A DNA stretch of 64,000 nucleotides from JBAIYU01 sp036763085 (GTDB lineage Bacteria > Bacillota > Negativicutes > DSM-1736 > Dendrosporobacteraceae): the NCBI RefSeq assembly GCF_036763085.1, contig NZ_JBAIYU010000022.1, positions 46,836 through 110,835 of the forward strand, given 5' to 3'. Positions 41,736-51,240 of the stretch are shown one piece after another. Both the position numbers and the translations under genes were made by a program. How positions within the stretch are numbered: position 1 is the first letter of the stretch; each line of letters starts with the position of its first letter. The notes under the pieces are model-generated. The model was not told where the DNA came from. It saw nothing but the letters and a program-made list of their open reading frames with translations, and did not search any database.

Positions 41736-41909
41736 CTATTGTTTATTATGTTCTTTCATCTGTTCTGGAGTATGGCTGGTATGGTCCATATTCTGGGTAG
41801 CAGGCTTAGTAGTTGCAGGTGAGGACTTTTTATCGGTAGAGCCACATCCTGCAATAAATACTACCGCCAACGTTACTAGGAGAATAGCAAAAAGCATTTT
41901 GTTTTTCAT
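41736..41909 (-). CDS. Small His-rich lipoprotein of the copper efflux operon
   Basis: A 57-residue ORF, below common length cut-offs, with GGAGG five bases before the ATG. It begins MKNKMLFAILLVTL and has the lipobox FIAGCGS, so the mature part is only ~37 residues on a lipid anchor. It contains MDHTSHTPEQMKEHNKQ, with His and Met residues suited to copper binding. It lies between the CusA-like gene and NlpC/P60 on the same strand. The DHxxH motif also occurs in the CusB-like protein, which supports a shared metal role. Confidence 0.8.
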   Translation of the reverse strand: MKNKMLFAILLVTLAVVFIAGCGSTDKKSSPATTKPATQNMDHTSHTPEQMKEHNKQ

Positions 41910-41942
41910 ATTTCCTCCAATAAACTACGAATTTTGACGAGA

Positions 41943-44900
41943 CTAATTAGCGATATCTTGAACTTGGGCAGGTTCAGCTGGTTTACGTTTGCGGTCATTC
42001 CAAATATAATAAATGCTTGGTAATACCACTAGTGTCAGTACTGTTGAAGTTACTAGTCCACCGACTACCACTGTTGCCATTGGACGCTGAACTTCCGCTC
42101 CAGTACCTGTAGCAAAGATCAGCGGTAATAACCCAAGACTTGCGACAAGCGCTGTAATCATTACAGGTCTTAGACGAGTAATCGCCCCCTCAATAATGGC
42201 TTCCTCTAATGACTTTTTATCCATTAGCTTCTTGATATAGGTAACCATAATAACTCCATTTTGGACGGCTATACCAAACAGCGCAATAAATCCAACTGCT
42301 GCGGCTACTGTCAAGTACATGTCAGCCATATAAATAGCCACTATGCCACCTACCAGCGAGAACGGGATGTTAAGCAGTATCAACAGCGCATCACTAGCTG
42401 AGTTAAACGTCATATACAAGAGGAAGAAGGTCAAAACAATCACAAGTGGTACAACTAAGGCTAAACGGTTTTTAGCGCGTTCCTGATTTTCGTATTGTCC
42501 GGTCCATTTAATTAGATATCCAGGTGGTAAATCAACTTTTTCTTTAATGGCTTTATTAGCTTCATCAACAAAGCTTACAACGTCACGGCCACGGCTATTA
42601 AGCTGGATTATAACACGATAAGCTCCATTTTCACTACTAATCATGGAAGGACCATCTACTACTTTAAACTGAGCAACCTCACCTAACGGAACATATGCTC
42701 CCGGTGGTGCAGCATTAGCACTCAGTGAAGCTCCCCCCATGCCGCCCATACCACCGCTGCTTAAAGCTTTAGCACTACCTCCGGAAGATACAGGAATAAG
42801 AATGTTTTTCATGGCATCAATATTCTCACGGCTGTCACGATTATAGCGCAGCATTACATTGAAACGCTTTCTTCCTTCAATTGTTGTAGTGGCATTTCTA
42901 CCACCGATAGCAAGTTCTAGAGTATCTTCTACTTCATTGATATTCAGTCCGTACCGAGCGGCTTTTGTACGATCGATGTTGATTTCTAGATATGGTGCAC
43001 CAAATATTCGCTCAGCTAATAGATCGCTAACTCCTGGTATCGTAGCTAGCACCTTTTCGATTTCAAATGCCTTTTGCTGCAGAACTTTTAAATCTTCACC
43101 ATAAAGCTTAATACCAAGATCAGTACGAACACCCGTTGTGAGCATAGAGAGTCTACCTGCAATTGGCTGAGTTAAAGCCATATTTAACCCTGGCAGCTTA
43201 GAGAGTTCAGCCATCATGTCTTGCTCGATATCGGCTTTTGTTACCCCTGGTCTCCACTGGTCTTTGGGCTTTAAGGTAACAATGGTTTCAATCATATTTA
43301 TTGGAGCGGGGTCCATGGCCGACTCGGCCCGACCGACTTTACCGACCGACATTTCAACTTCAGGAACTTTCATTATGACTTTATCCATTTTCTTTGCAGA
43401 TTCTACTGCTTCAGTCAGCGAAACACTTGGCAGCATTGTCGGCATTACAAGATAAGTTCCTTCATCAAGTGCCGGCATAAATTCTGTACCAATAAGCGGA
43501 AGCAAGGCAAATCCAGCTAGCATAACTACTAGCGCAATAGCTATTGTAGCCTTGCGATATTGTAGCGATTTTTTGAGCATTGGCACATATAAATGATGAA
43601 GTTTTTCGACAACCCATGTATCTTTCTCTTGTATCTTACCCTTTAGTAACAGCGTGCAAAGCACAGGTACTATGGTAAAGGCTAAAATTAATGAACCTGT
43701 CATAGCAAATGTTTTAGTCCACGCCATCGGGGTATACATTTTACCCTCAGTACCAGTCATAGTGAACACTGGTAAGAATGTAACAATGATTATTGTAATT
43801 GAGAAGAATATCGGCGCAGCCACTTCTTTAGCAGCTTCCATTGTAACATCTATAATATTTCTTTTACCGCCATCTTCAGCTAGATGCCTGTAAACATTCT
43901 CAACCATAACGATAGCAGCATCCGTCATAACCCCGATACCAATTGCAATACCACCAAGTGACATTAAGTTAGCTGACAAATTAATCTCTTTCATAAAGAT
44001 AAAAGCAATTAAAATACCAATCGGTATTGCACTTGTCACAATAATACTAGAACGGAAGTTGCCAAGGAAGGCTAATACGATTATAGAGACTAAAATAAAT
44101 TCTTCAATTAGTGCCCTATTAAGCGTATTAACTGCCTTTTTAACCAGATCAGTTTGATCATAGAACGGTACTATTTTCATTCCTGCAGGCAGAGTTGGCT
44201 GGATTTCATCGATTTTAACTTTAACTTGATCTATTACATTAATTGTGTTTTCACCCATGCGCTGGACGACTATACCGCCTGCTGCTTCATAACCAGACTT
44301 AGTAAGAACACCACGGCGGAAATCAGGACCTGCTACAACTTTTGCAACATCTTTAACGTAAATTGGGACATTGTTATTTTGAGTGATAACAATATTTTTA
44401 ATATCGTCAATTGACTGTACTAGACCTAGACCACGGATAACATACTCCTGACCGTTTTGTTCAACAACTTTAGCACCAATATTAGAGTTGTTAGCTCCTA
44501 CGGCGCTAAATACTTGCCCGACACTAACACGGTTTGCTTTCATTAAGCCTGGATCTAAGTTTACTTGGTATTGCAGTACGTATCCGCCAATACTCGCTAC
44601 TTCAGCTACACCGGGAACTGCGCTTAATTGAGGCTTTATTAAAAAGTCCTCCATTGTTCTAAGTTCGGCGAGATTGTGCTTATCGCTCTCAATAGTGTAC
44701 ATAAATACTTGTCCCATTGGCGTACTAGCTGGCCCTAATGCTGGCTGAACACCTCTAGGAAGCAGCGGAATAGCTTGCTGTACTTTTTCGTTTACTACTT
44801 GACGGGCAAAATAGGTATCTACACCGTCTTCAAAGATTACGGTTACCATCGAAAAGCCGAATGAGGACGAACTTCTGACATCTTTAACTTTCGGCAGGCC

Positions 44901-45122
44901 TCTCAGTGCTGTCTCTAGTGGGTAAGTTACCTGATCCTGCACTTCCTGAGGACCGCGCCCCATCCAGTCAGCATACACTAAAACCTGGTTTTCACTTAAA
45001 TCAGGAAAGGCATCTATTGGCGTATCCTTAACAACAAAAACACCCCATAGCGCGATAAGAACAGTTAAAATTACTATAATTACTCGATTCTTTAGTGAGA
45101 ATTCGATCAACTTATTTAGCAT
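41943..45122 (-). CDS. cusA: CusA/CzcA-family heavy-metal RND efflux pump
   Basis: A 1059-residue inner-membrane pump, full length, with about 12 membrane helices. The N-terminus LIEFSLKNRVIIVILTVLIALWGVFV and the motifs DAFPDLSENQVLVYADW, GIAIGIGVMTDAAIVMVENVYRH and GRAESAMDPAPINMIE are those of heavy-metal RND (HME) transporters. It has a distinctive Gly/Ser/Met-rich insert (GGSAKALSSGGMGGMGG). It exports Cu(I)/Ag(I), or possibly Zn/Co, through the CusB-like and TolC-like partners across the outer membrane. Copper specificity is inferred from the neighbours. Confidence 0.9.
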   Translation of the reverse strand: MLNKLIEFSLKNRVIIVILTVLIALWGVFVVKDTPIDAFPDLSENQVLVYADWMGRGPQEVQDQVTYPLETALRGLPKVKDVRSSSSFGFSMVTVIFEDGVDTYFARQVVNEKVQQAIPLLPRGVQPALGPASTPMGQVFMYTIESDKHNLAELRTMEDFLIKPQLSAVPGVAEVASIGGYVLQYQVNLDPGLMKANRVSVGQVFSAVGANNSNIGAKVVEQNGQEYVIRGLGLVQSIDDIKNIVITQNNNVPIYVKDVAKVVAGPDFRRGVLTKSGYEAAGGIVVQRMGENTINVIDQVKVKIDEIQPTLPAGMKIVPFYDQTDLVKKAVNTLNRALIEEFILVSIIVLAFLGNFRSSIIVTSAIPIGILIAFIFMKEINLSANLMSLGGIAIGIGVMTDAAIVMVENVYRHLAEDGGKRNIIDVTMEAAKEVAAPIFFSITIIIVTFLPVFTMTGTEGKMYTPMAWTKTFAMTGSLILAFTIVPVLCTLLLKGKIQEKDTWVVEKLHHLYVPMLKKSLQYRKATIAIALVVMLAGFALLPLIGTEFMPALDEGTYLVMPTMLPSVSLTEAVESAKKMDKVIMKVPEVEMSVGKVGRAESAMDPAPINMIETIVTLKPKDQWRPGVTKADIEQDMMAELSKLPGLNMALTQPIAGRLSMLTTGVRTDLGIKLYGEDLKVLQQKAFEIEKVLATIPGVSDLLAERIFGAPYLEINIDRTKAARYGLNINEVEDTLELAIGGRNATTTIEGRKRFNVMLRYNRDSRENIDAMKNILIPVSSGGSAKALSSGGMGGMGGASLSANAAPPGAYVPLGEVAQFKVVDGPSMISSENGAYRVIIQLNSRGRDVVSFVDEANKAIKEKVDLPPGYLIKWTGQYENQERAKNRLALVVPLVIVLTFFLLYMTFNSASDALLILLNIPFSLVGGIVAIYMADMYLTVAAAVGFIALFGIAVQNGVIMVTYIKKLMDKKSLEEAIIEGAITRLRPVMITALVASLGLLPLIFATGTGAEVQRPMATVVVGGLVTSTVLTLVVLPSIYYIWNDRKRKPAEPAQVQDIAN

Positions 45123-45133
45123 GCCAATCCTCC

Positions 45134-46459
45134 TTAGTGACCACTATGGCCATTGTGTCCGCTATGATCACCTTGTGCTGCTGGAGCAGTCGGATGCTGT
45201 TTTATAGGTGTATTTGCTGCAGGTGTGTTAGGTGCTGTGCTGGCAGGAACTTGGTTTGACTTGCTTCCCCCATGGCCGCCGTGCCCTCCGTGGCCACCGA
45301 ATCCGCCAAGCTGTGTTTGTGAATCAATAAGAAATGTTGCAGCTGTTACAACAGTTTCTCCCGGCTGCAAACCAGATAAAATTTGGATAAATCCTCCGGC
45401 TTCTTTACCTACAACTACATCTCGTTTAGCAAAGGTATCCTCACCTTGAGCAACATAAACCACCTGTCTAGTACCTGTATCAAGCAAGCTAGATTCAGGT
45501 ACAACCAAACTCTCGCCTAGCGGTGTATTAATAACAGCATCGACAAACATGTTGGGTTTTAGCACCCCACCAGGATTTGCCATCTCTACTCTGACTTTTA
45601 CAATGCGGCTGCCATCGTCTAGTACTGGATTGATAAACGTTATGCGTCCTGTGAACTTTTCGCCAGGGTAAGCAGTACTTGAAACTACTACTTCTTGTCC
45701 GACTTTTACACTAGATAAATCTTTTTCATATATATCTGCATACATCCAGACAGTAGACAGGTCCGACAGCGTAAATAACTTATCACCTGGCATTATATAA
45801 CCGCCCGGGAGTAAAAGTTTTTCGAGAACGGTACCCCCAAATTGCGCGCGTACCAGCATATGAGTATTGGGCTGGCGTGTATGTTCAAGATGGGCTATAT
45901 CATCTGATGGTACACCTAGTAGTTCAAGCTTGCGTTTTGCCGCTTGCAATAGTTTGTTATTCAGTTGAGCAATATCCTTACTTGCTCCGCGCAGTTTATT
46001 AACAGTATCTATTGCTAGAAGATATTCTTCTTGGGCTGCTATATAAGTAGGGCTATATACTGCTGCGATAGCCTGTCCAGGGGCAATATAATCTCCATCA
46101 GCATTTATATAGAGTTCATCTATCCGGCCCTCTACTCGAGACGTTATATAAGTACGACCACTTTCATTAAATGCAACTTTGCCTGTTGTTTTAATTTCTT
46201 TATTTAACTGCTTTGAGACTACTTGTGAAGTTTGGACTCCTGCAAGCTGCCTGGCTTTTGCATCAAGTTTTACAACATCGCCCGCTACTTCTACCGAGCT
46301 AGGACCTTGGTGTGCAGAGTGATCAACCATCGCAGGCTTCTTATGATAATAGGTATAATAGCCAAATGAACCTGCTACAAGTGCACCTAATACCGCACCC
46401 ACTAACAGCCGCTTCTTAGTAGTTGTGTCTCCTAATTTTGAAAGTAAGTTATCTAACAT
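45134..46459 (-). CDS. cusB: CusB-family efflux adaptor with His-rich ends
   Basis: A 441-residue periplasmic adaptor anchored by an N-terminal helix (~18-37). The barrel-sandwich and hairpin segments include VEGRIDELYINADGDYIAPGQAIAAVYSP. VWMYADIYEKDLSSVKVGQEV marks the beta-barrel. A CusB-type N-terminus carries MVDHSAHQGP. The C-terminus is unusually His/Gly-rich (GGHGGHGGHGG and GDHSGHNGHSGH), probably an extra metal-binding tail. It is encoded between the TolC-like and CusA-like genes and is 11 bp from cusA. Confidence 0.9.
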   Translation of the reverse strand: MLDNLLSKLGDTTTKKRLLVGAVLGALVAGSFGYYTYYHKKPAMVDHSAHQGPSSVEVAGDVVKLDAKARQLAGVQTSQVVSKQLNKEIKTTGKVAFNESGRTYITSRVEGRIDELYINADGDYIAPGQAIAAVYSPTYIAAQEEYLLAIDTVNKLRGASKDIAQLNNKLLQAAKRKLELLGVPSDDIAHLEHTRQPNTHMLVRAQFGGTVLEKLLLPGGYIMPGDKLFTLSDLSTVWMYADIYEKDLSSVKVGQEVVVSSTAYPGEKFTGRITFINPVLDDGSRIVKVRVEMANPGGVLKPNMFVDAVINTPLGESLVVPESSLLDTGTRQVVYVAQGEDTFAKRDVVVGKEAGGFIQILSGLQPGETVVTAATFLIDSQTQLGGFGGHGGHGGHGGSKSNQVPASTAPNTPAANTPIKQHPTAPAAQGDHSGHNGHSGH

Positions 46460-46488
46460 ACTGGCCCCCTTATTCTATTTTGTAGTTT

Positions 46489-47775
46489 TTACAAGCTGCC
46501 AACAAGTGGCTTTCCTATTGCTTTTTCTAAGTTGGCTATAGCTTTTTCATAATCAACTTTTGCTTTGTAATAACCAAGCTTGGCGTTTCTAAGGGCATTT
46601 AGACTGTCGAGTACAGCCATAAAGTCTACTTTGCCATTTGTATATCCTACAACTCCGGCTTGATAAGTCTGCTCTGCTTGAGGAATCACAGTACTCTTAA
46701 ATAACTCGACCTGACGCCAGGATGACTGCGCTTCAGTTAAGGCCATCTGAACATCAAGTGATGTCATGTTCTCCATATTATTAAGCGAAGCTTGCGCTGC
46801 CTCTAAGCCAGCCGATGCAGATTTAATTTGAGCACTATTTTTGTCCTGCCAGATAGGCAGCATTACCATAAAGCCAACTTTCCAATTATCTGGCTTAACA
46901 GGCATCATTTCTTCCTGCTTGTAAGTCTTATATCCAAGCTGTAATTCAAAATCTGGTAGCTGCTCTTTTTTAGCCAGGTTTATACCATTTTGAGCCATTT
47001 CCACTTGGCTTTTCATTCCAATTAGGGCAGGTCTAGTTTCTGATGCTGTTTTTTGCAGTGATGCTAGGTTGAAATTAGGCGGAGGCGAGTTAAATTCTTC
47101 TTGGGCTGTAAAAGGTGTATCAGTTGCCCTTGCCATTAAAACGTTTAGCTTGGCCTTAGTGACAGCAAGCATTGCTGCCATATCGACTAAATCTGTAGTC
47201 ATTTTAGAAAACTCTGTTTGCGCCTTTAATGAATCTTGTAGTGAGACCATCCCAGTAGAATAGTTAACTTGAGCAATTTGCGTAAGCTGCCCCATAAGCT
47301 GTTGGTTTTCTTTTTCAACTTCTAAGGCTTTAGTTGCATAAAGAACATCGTAGTACGCTTTTTTCGCCTCACTATATAATTCAATACGCTTGTCATTATA
47401 AGTTTGTTTAGCCATTGCTGCCTCATTAGCTGCCATCTTTCCCATCAAATTAACTTTAGATGGGTTCATTATTTCCTGGCTAATTGTAAACTCTGTCATC
47501 ATGCCTTTGAGTGGATCTAATGTGCTTGTTGGTATATCATCCTTCATTATTCCAAGTTCTGGATTAGGCTGTGCTTTTGCTATAGGAATACTTTTTTCCT
47601 TTACTTCCCATTGCTTCTGCATTTCAATAACTGATGGATTTTTACTAACCGCTGCTGTAATAGCCTCCTGTAAATTCAGAGACTGAACAGTATTTGCAGT
47701 AACGACGGTTGTATTAGCTGCAAGAATAGAAACTACTGAAAAAATTGATAAGTACCTCTTATAATGTTTCTTCAC
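46489..47775 (-). CDS. TolC/CusC-family outer-membrane efflux protein
   Basis: A 428-residue protein with a signal peptide (about 1-28, ending near VVTANT) and the repeated helical TolC layout: LNLQEAITAAVSKNPSVIEMQKQWEV near the start, then long coiled helices and a second LNNMENMTSLDVQMALTEAQSSW repeat, closing in YEKAIANLEKAIGK. It forms the trimeric outer-membrane duct of the RND pump. Its presence in a Firmicute-type gene set is the strongest evidence here for a diderm envelope. Confidence 0.9.
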   Translation of the reverse strand: MKKHYKRYLSIFSVVSILAANTTVVTANTVQSLNLQEAITAAVSKNPSVIEMQKQWEVKEKSIPIAKAQPNPELGIMKDDIPTSTLDPLKGMMTEFTISQEIMNPSKVNLMGKMAANEAAMAKQTYNDKRIELYSEAKKAYYDVLYATKALEVEKENQQLMGQLTQIAQVNYSTGMVSLQDSLKAQTEFSKMTTDLVDMAAMLAVTKAKLNVLMARATDTPFTAQEEFNSPPPNFNLASLQKTASETRPALIGMKSQVEMAQNGINLAKKEQLPDFELQLGYKTYKQEEMMPVKPDNWKVGFMVMLPIWQDKNSAQIKSASAGLEAAQASLNNMENMTSLDVQMALTEAQSSWRQVELFKSTVIPQAEQTYQAGVVGYTNGKVDFMAVLDSLNALRNAKLGYYKAKVDYEKAIANLEKAIGKPLVGSL

Positions 47776-47828
47776 TAAATTCCCCCCTAAGATTTAAATA
47801 AAATTGCTGAAATTTTAGTTTTGTTATT

Positions 47829-48098
47829 TCAGCTACTTTCATCGGTTGCGTCAGTATTTGCATGTTTTACGAGACCACGCTTCATTATAAAGTGCATAAC
47901 GGGACATATCAGTAGCAGAATGAAGTTTGCTGTGCCCGTATAGCCAAATGCAGGCAGTAAAACTGCAAGTATTAAAGGGGTAATACAGCATAATATCATC
48001 AAAAGGATATGTTTACTTTTTTCACTATGCTGATTTCCCGCTAAACTCTGGTTAACTGTATCGATTTCTTCTATAATATTTCCTAGCTGTCTTTTCAT
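47829..48098 (-). CDS. Small DUF2933-like membrane protein of the copper operon
   Basis: An 89-residue protein with two hydrophobic segments (~30-50 and 55-70). ILLMILCCITPLILAVLLP and FILLLICPVMHFIMKRG resemble the DUF2933 'CC...CPxMH' pattern; the Cys, Met and His residues in the membrane helices suggest copper handling. It is the first gene behind the site B operator and precedes the TolC-like gene by 53 bp, so it likely leads the efflux operon. Function unknown. Confidence 0.65.
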   Translation of the reverse strand: MKRQLGNIIEEIDTVNQSLAGNQHSEKSKHILLMILCCITPLILAVLLPAFGYTGTANFILLLICPVMHFIMKRGLVKHANTDATDESS

Positions 48099-48131
48099 CT
48101 TGAATACCTGCCTTACTGGCTATTTTTAGAT

Positions 48132-48185
48132 ATCGTACCTTATAAATGTGAAAAAGCTATGAAGTAAATGTGAATAAATTATGAA
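48132..48185 (-). promoter_or_regulatory. Copper-gene operator site B: four 11-bp direct repeats plus -10
   Basis: On the minus strand TTCATA (48180-48185), TTCACA (48169-48174), TTCATA (48158-48163) and TTCACA (48147-48152) at exact 11-bp period. After 9 nt comes a -10-like TACGAT (48132-48137). It drives the efflux operon starting at 48098. Confidence 0.75.
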
Positions 48186-48276
48186 TTTTTTGGCAAGGGA
48201 AAATACATGTTACAAATCATCTAGGAATGTTATCGCTACATCCTCGCGAACTTGAAGTTATAATTTCTGATAACAA

Positions 48277-48317
48277 AAAAGTAGATCCCCCGTAGTAAAC
48301 GGAAAACCTACTTTTTA
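48277..48317 (-). terminator. Terminator of csoR-copA
   Basis: AAAAAGTAG pairs with CTACTTTTT around a loop containing a smaller stem. It ends in TTTTTT on the minus strand, 31 bp after the copA stop. Confidence 0.8.
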
Positions 48318-48347
48318 AAATGACTGATTTATATTATTAATTTATTA

Positions 48348-50747
48348 TCACGGTTTGAAATTTTTCAACCTTAGAGCATTCGTCACAACTGAAACTGAAC
48401 TAAAGGCCATCGCACCACCTGCTAAAACTGGTGATAAGTAGCCCGCCGCCGCAATGGGAATGCCAAGGGAGTTAAAAATTAAGGCCCAAAACAGATTTTG
48501 CTTAATGTTACGCATTGTTGCTTTACTTAATTTAATGGCTGCTACTATACCGCGAAGATCTCCACGCATTAACGTAATATCAGCAGCTTCTATAGCTACA
48601 TCTGTACCTGTGCCAATAGCAAAACCGACGTCAGCAGTTGCCAAAGCTGGTGCGTCATTGATACCATCTCCTACCATGGCAACGACTTTGTTTTCTTTTT
48701 TCAGTGCTATAACCTTTTCCGCTTTGTTTTCCGGCAAGACTTCAGCCATAATGTTTGTAATTCCAACCTGCCCAGCAATCGCTCGTGCTGTCCGCTCATT
48801 ATCCCCGGTAATCATCCATACCTCTAACCCAAGTTCCTTTAACTCTTTCACCGCCGCTGCTGAGTTTTCTTTAACTGTGTCGGCAACTGCAAATAAACCT
48901 GCTATCTGATTATCAATAGCCATAAGCATTACCGTCTTGCCTTGTTCTTCCATCGCTTCTATTTTGGCTATAATACCTGAAATTTCGATACTGTGGTCTC
49001 GCATAAGTTTGCGGGTACCCATATATATTTTTCTATTATTTATTACTACTTCTACACCATGACCAGGTATAGCTTTGAATGCATCAGGATCACTTATAGC
49101 TATTCCCTGAGCTTCACCATATTTCACTATCGCTTGAGCCAATGGATGTTCAGAGTTTTTTTCCGCCTGCACAGCTAACTTTAATAGTTCAATATCAGGA
49201 GTATTATCCAGCGAAATTATATCAGTTAAATCAGGCTCACCTTTAGTAATAGTACCTGTTTTATCTAAAACAATTGCAGTTAAACGATGGGCATTTTCTA
49301 AATGCTCAGCGCCTTTAATTAAAATTCCATGTTCAGCGCCTTTACCTGTACCAACCATAATGGAAGTAGGAGTGGCTAATCCTAGTGCACACGGGCAAGC
49401 TATTACCAGGACCGCTGTAAAGTTAACTAATGCTCTAGAAAAGTTCCCGGGATCAAACATAAAGTACCAGGCCGCAAACGTCAGTACAGCAATTGCAACT
49501 ACAGTAGGGACGAAATATCCTGATACTATATCAGCAAAGCGCTGAATAGGAGCTTTTGAACCCTGTGCTTCTTCTACTATGCGTACAATTTGGGCAAGAG
49601 CAGTGTCTTTTCCTACCTTAGTTGCTCGAAATTTAAACGTCCCTAGTTTGTTTATTGTAGCTCCAACTACTTCATCATTCAACTTCTTATCTACAGGAAG
49701 GCTTTCACCTGTGAGCATAGACTCGTCTACAGTTGAAGTCCCTTCCACAATTATTCCATCGACAGGGATTTTCTCTCCTGGCCTTACGACAATGATATCA
49801 CCTAAAATTACTTGTTCAGTTGGAATATCAATTTCTTTGCCATCACGAACTACTCTAGCAGTTTTTGCCTTTAACCCCATAAGCGCTTTTATAGCTTCAG
49901 AAGTGCGTCCTTTAGCCGTAGCTTCAAGCAGCTTACCTAAAATAATTAATGTTATTAAAATTGCTGAAGTTTCAAAATATAAATCAGGTGAACCGGTTAA
50001 GACGTTATAAATGCTGTAAAAATATGCAGCAGACGTTCCTAGGGCAACGAGAACATCCATATTGGAACTGCCATTCTTCAAGGCTATAAACGCACCCTTG
50101 TAAAATTGCCACCCTGCTATAAATTGAACTGGTGTAGCTAGTATTAATTGCAGGTAAGGATTCATAAGGATATGGCTGATATTCTCCGCTGCCTTGAAAA
50201 AGTGCAGTACCATAGCCAATAGCATAGGAAATGATAGTACCGATGACAGTATCAAGCGAAACCTTTGGCTGGATATTTCATTTTTCCTAGCCTTCGTTTC
50301 ACGATCAGTATCTGCTTCATCTTCTAAATTGTGTGCTTCAAACCCCATTTTACTTACCATTTCTTGAATCTTACTTTGGGTGATATCACTTGAATTAAAT
50401 TCGATAGTAGCTTTTTCGGCAGCAAAATTTACTGAAACGTCATATATACCTGGTGCCTTCTTTAAACCGCGCTCAATCCGATTCGCACAAGCAACACAAC
50501 TCATGCCTGAAATTTTATAGTCAACTTTGTCTTTAATAATTTGAAACCCCAGTGATTCAACTTTATCTTGAATGTCTTTTAATTTAATTTTGGAATTATC
50601 ATAGGTAATTGTTGCTTTTTCAGCAGCAAAATTTACTACCGCTTTTTCCACACCTTGAAGTTTGGATATGCCTTTTTCAATACGATTTGAACAGGCAACA
50701 CATGACATACCTCCGATTTTTAAGGTATCTGTTTTTATATCTGGCAT
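48348..50747 (-). CDS. copA: Copper-translocating P1B-type ATPase
   Basis: A protein of about 799 residues. I start at MPDIKTD (50747); the upstream in-frame GTG overlaps the SD. Two N-terminal heavy-metal-associated domains carry GGMSCVACSNRIEKG and SGMSCVACANRIERG. The membrane metal site is ACPCALGLATP, the phosphorylation site is DKTGTITKGE, and the hinge is GDGINDAPALATADVG. It pumps Cu(I) from cytosol to periplasm, where the RND system can remove it. It is co-transcribed with csoR, 30 bp apart. Confidence 0.95.
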   Translation of the reverse strand: MPDIKTDTLKIGGMSCVACSNRIEKGISKLQGVEKAVVNFAAEKATITYDNSKIKLKDIQDKVESLGFQIIKDKVDYKISGMSCVACANRIERGLKKAPGIYDVSVNFAAEKATIEFNSSDITQSKIQEMVSKMGFEAHNLEDEADTDRETKARKNEISSQRFRLILSSVLSFPMLLAMVLHFFKAAENISHILMNPYLQLILATPVQFIAGWQFYKGAFIALKNGSSNMDVLVALGTSAAYFYSIYNVLTGSPDLYFETSAILITLIILGKLLEATAKGRTSEAIKALMGLKAKTARVVRDGKEIDIPTEQVILGDIIVVRPGEKIPVDGIIVEGTSTVDESMLTGESLPVDKKLNDEVVGATINKLGTFKFRATKVGKDTALAQIVRIVEEAQGSKAPIQRFADIVSGYFVPTVVAIAVLTFAAWYFMFDPGNFSRALVNFTAVLVIACPCALGLATPTSIMVGTGKGAEHGILIKGAEHLENAHRLTAIVLDKTGTITKGEPDLTDIISLDNTPDIELLKLAVQAEKNSEHPLAQAIVKYGEAQGIAISDPDAFKAIPGHGVEVVINNRKIYMGTRKLMRDHSIEISGIIAKIEAMEEQGKTVMLMAIDNQIAGLFAVADTVKENSAAAVKELKELGLEVWMITGDNERTARAIAGQVGITNIMAEVLPENKAEKVIALKKENKVVAMVGDGINDAPALATADVGFAIGTGTDVAIEAADITLMRGDLRGIVAAIKLSKATMRNIKQNLFWALIFNSLGIPIAAAGYLSPVLAGGAMAFSSVSVVTNALRLKNFKP

Positions 50748-50777
50748 TATAATCACGCCTTTCTAGTTGATTTTATA

Positions 50778-51047
50778 TTATCGGCTAAACTGCTTTAGCA
50801 CACTAAGAAGCTCGTCAATACTCTCTTCTGCACGGTTTTCCTTAATAGCTGTGACGACACAGCTTTTGGCGTGGCTTTCCAGTATAATTAAGGCTACGCG
50901 GTTAAGCGCCGCCCGAGCAGCTAATATTTGCTGTACGATATCCACACAATAACGGTCATCTTCAAGCATCTTATCTATGCCATTAACTTGACCGGCTACT
51001 TTTTTTAGCCTTTGTCTCATATCGCTTTTCTCTTTTTCCGTTAACAT
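50778..51047 (-). CDS. csoR: Copper-sensing repressor CsoR
   Basis: An 89-residue all-helical repressor. The start MLTEKEK (51047) has GGGAGG upstream; the longer frame runs through the operator and is not used. The Cu(I) ligands are the Cys in RYCVDIVQQI and the His and Cys in ESHAKSCV, the C-H-C triad of CsoR. Copper binding releases it from DNA and induces copA. Its operator lies 16 bp upstream of its own start, so autoregulation of csoR-copA is expected. Confidence 0.95.
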   Translation of the reverse strand: MLTEKEKSDMRQRLKKVAGQVNGIDKMLEDDRYCVDIVQQILAARAALNRVALIILESHAKSCVVTAIKENRAEESIDELLSVLKQFSR

Positions 51048-51062
51048 CTCGCGCCTCCCTAC

Positions 51063-51081
51063 TATACCCCCGTGGGGTATA
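51063..51081. promoter_or_regulatory. CsoR operator
   Basis: TATACCCC (51063-51070), CGT, GGGGTATA (51074-51081): an inverted repeat with G/C tracts flanked by TATA, the known form of CsoR sites, directly upstream of csoR. Confidence 0.9.
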
Positions 51082-51194
51082 CAGTAATTATATTTCATTT
51101 TATTAATGTCCGTCAATAGTATTAGCCTTTTCCAATATCTCATAACAAACCCGACAGGGATATAAAAACAATACCTAACGCCATTACTGCTGCT

Positions 51195-51240
51195 AATAAG
51201 TAAAAAGTCTGCCCTTGAAAGGACAGACTTTTTACTTATT
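51195..51240 (-). terminator. Terminator overlapping the DUF6803 stop codon
   Basis: A perfect 17-bp stem: 51195-51211 pairs with 51224-51240 around a 12-nt loop. The stop codon of the upstream gene lies inside the arm; T runs occur in both arms. Confidence 0.85.

Noticed and set aside
49579..50010. Plus-strand open frames opposite copA
   Set aside because: Antisense to CopA motifs; low-complexity Ser/Thr/Ile-rich translation typical of a shadow frame.
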